DNA of 64,000 nucleotides from Cladophialophora immunda (Eukaryota > Ascomycota > Eurotiomycetes > Chaetothyriales > Herpotrichiellaceae). Numbering within the stretch: position 1 is the stretch's first letter; each line of letters begins with the position of its first letter. The notes beneath the pieces were generated by a model. That model did no database searches. It had not been told where the DNA came from and saw only the letters and a list, made by a program, of their open reading frames with translations. The stretch covers positions 2,418,001 through 2,482,000 of the forward strand of contig NW_015622541.1 of NCBI RefSeq assembly GCF_000835495.1, written 5' to 3'. Positions 63,438 through 64,000 of this stretch are shown one piece after another. The position numbers and the translations under genes are program-made.

Positions 63438-64000
63438 GGTGATGTCTGCAATAGTACGTATAGTTCTTAGCCCAGTATCTCCAATGACATGGCCTCGGTG
63501 CTTCAGCAGCGACGGTATCAATGATATATACTCAACGAAATGACATTGAGGAGAGGGAAGAAACCGTATATGTCTTGCCACTAATCCAACGTCGGGGCTG
63601 CAACTGCGAGCGCCTTCCACGTAGGTTCTGTTGAGTAGGCCAGAGCATGCGGTACAAATCACTCGAATTGAATAGTGTTCAATGAGGAGTTGGATCCGTG
63701 TTCCATTCTACCACACAAAATCATGTTCATGCATCTGCCACTACTGTGGGTGGCGACCCTGATTCCCATGAGGGAATGGTCATAAGCAGACTGCATTAGC
63801 CAGAAAGTTTGCTTGTTCCATCCCTCGAATCGCCTGTCAGCTGGTGAGCCACAGCCACCCCCGCCATGCTTGCTGAAGCCTTTGGCTACATGTTTGTCCT
63901 CAACGAAAACCGCTGATCTGTTGATTCACGAGGCGACCGAAGCCGCCGACTGTCGATGTGCACCCATCCACAAGACGCAAGTTTCTGCCTAGGTACTAAG
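63438..64000. promoter_or_regulatory. Upstream region of the AKR gene
   Basis: Holds a TATATA at 63525-63530 on the AKR side, 87 nt before its start, a spacing like that of the VOC gene. No other gene is seen up to the window end. Confidence 0.45.

Noticed and set aside
1..64000. CRISPR array, bacterial operon, or phage or viral element
   Set aside because: Intron-rich fungal genes throughout; no repeat-spacer pattern and no viral or transposase motifs seen.

Overview
The window is nuclear DNA of a filamentous ascomycete. It has densely packed multi-exon genes with short GT-AG introns (48 to about 190 nt, often with CTAAC-type branch sites). It carries families typical of Pezizomycotina: a HET protein, a NACHT/C2H2 STAND protein, Zn2Cys6 and DUF3425 bZIP regulators, and many SDRs and P450s. 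The gene mix (catabolic oxidoreductases, no PKS, NRPS or terpene cyclase) would fit a black-yeast-like Eurotiomycete, but the order cannot be fixed from sequence alone. All exon joins below were worked out by hand from splice consensus, reading phase and protein-family continuity. Every multi-exon model listed as CDS sums to a multiple of three.

Layout. 0-6 kb is housekeeping: a CSC1/RSN1-type membrane channel (767-3766, +) and ribosome biogenesis factor Nop53 (4444-5892, -). 6.5-34.6 kb is a dense oxidoreductase island: a tandem EthD-like protein, two VOC-fold proteins (one like an extradiol dioxygenase), a zinc alcohol dehydrogenase, a Zn2Cys6 regulator, a broken ABM-type gene, six SDRs, a SnoaL-like protein, two related P450s, a sugar-porter MFS transporter and an ABM-type protein. 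A bZIP factor (34.9-36.2 kb) closes it. 37-45 kb has a SNF2 ATPase head-to-head with a large NACHT/C2H2 protein. 45-47.5 kb is an oligopeptide (OPT) transporter, followed by a 2.5-kb stretch with no recognisable gene. 50-63.5 kb is a second metabolic group: a hotdog thioesterase ending SKL, an alpha/beta hydrolase, a Zn2Cys6 regulator, a quinone-oxidoreductase-like MDR, a HET protein, a 4-coumarate-CoA-ligase-like enzyme ending SRL, and an aryl-alcohol-dehydrogenase-type aldo/keto reductase.

How they may work together (inference). The 6.5-34.6 kb island looks like a pathway that hydroxylates a hydrophobic or aromatic compound (P450s), oxidises or reduces it (SDRs, ADH), may cleave a ring (extradiol-type VOC protein) and reshapes products with small dimeric-barrel and NTF2-fold proteins. 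Uptake and control would come from the MFS carrier and the Zn2Cys6/bZIP factors. The 50-63 kb group has the parts for peroxisomal CoA activation and thioester release, because two of its enzymes carry a C-terminal peroxisomal signal. The most unusual observations are the core-less SDR/P450 island, the gene broken by an exact 16-bp tandem duplication plus a stop codon, a GC-AG intron in one P450 that its neighbour paralogue lacks, and the head-to-head SNF2/NACHT pair.
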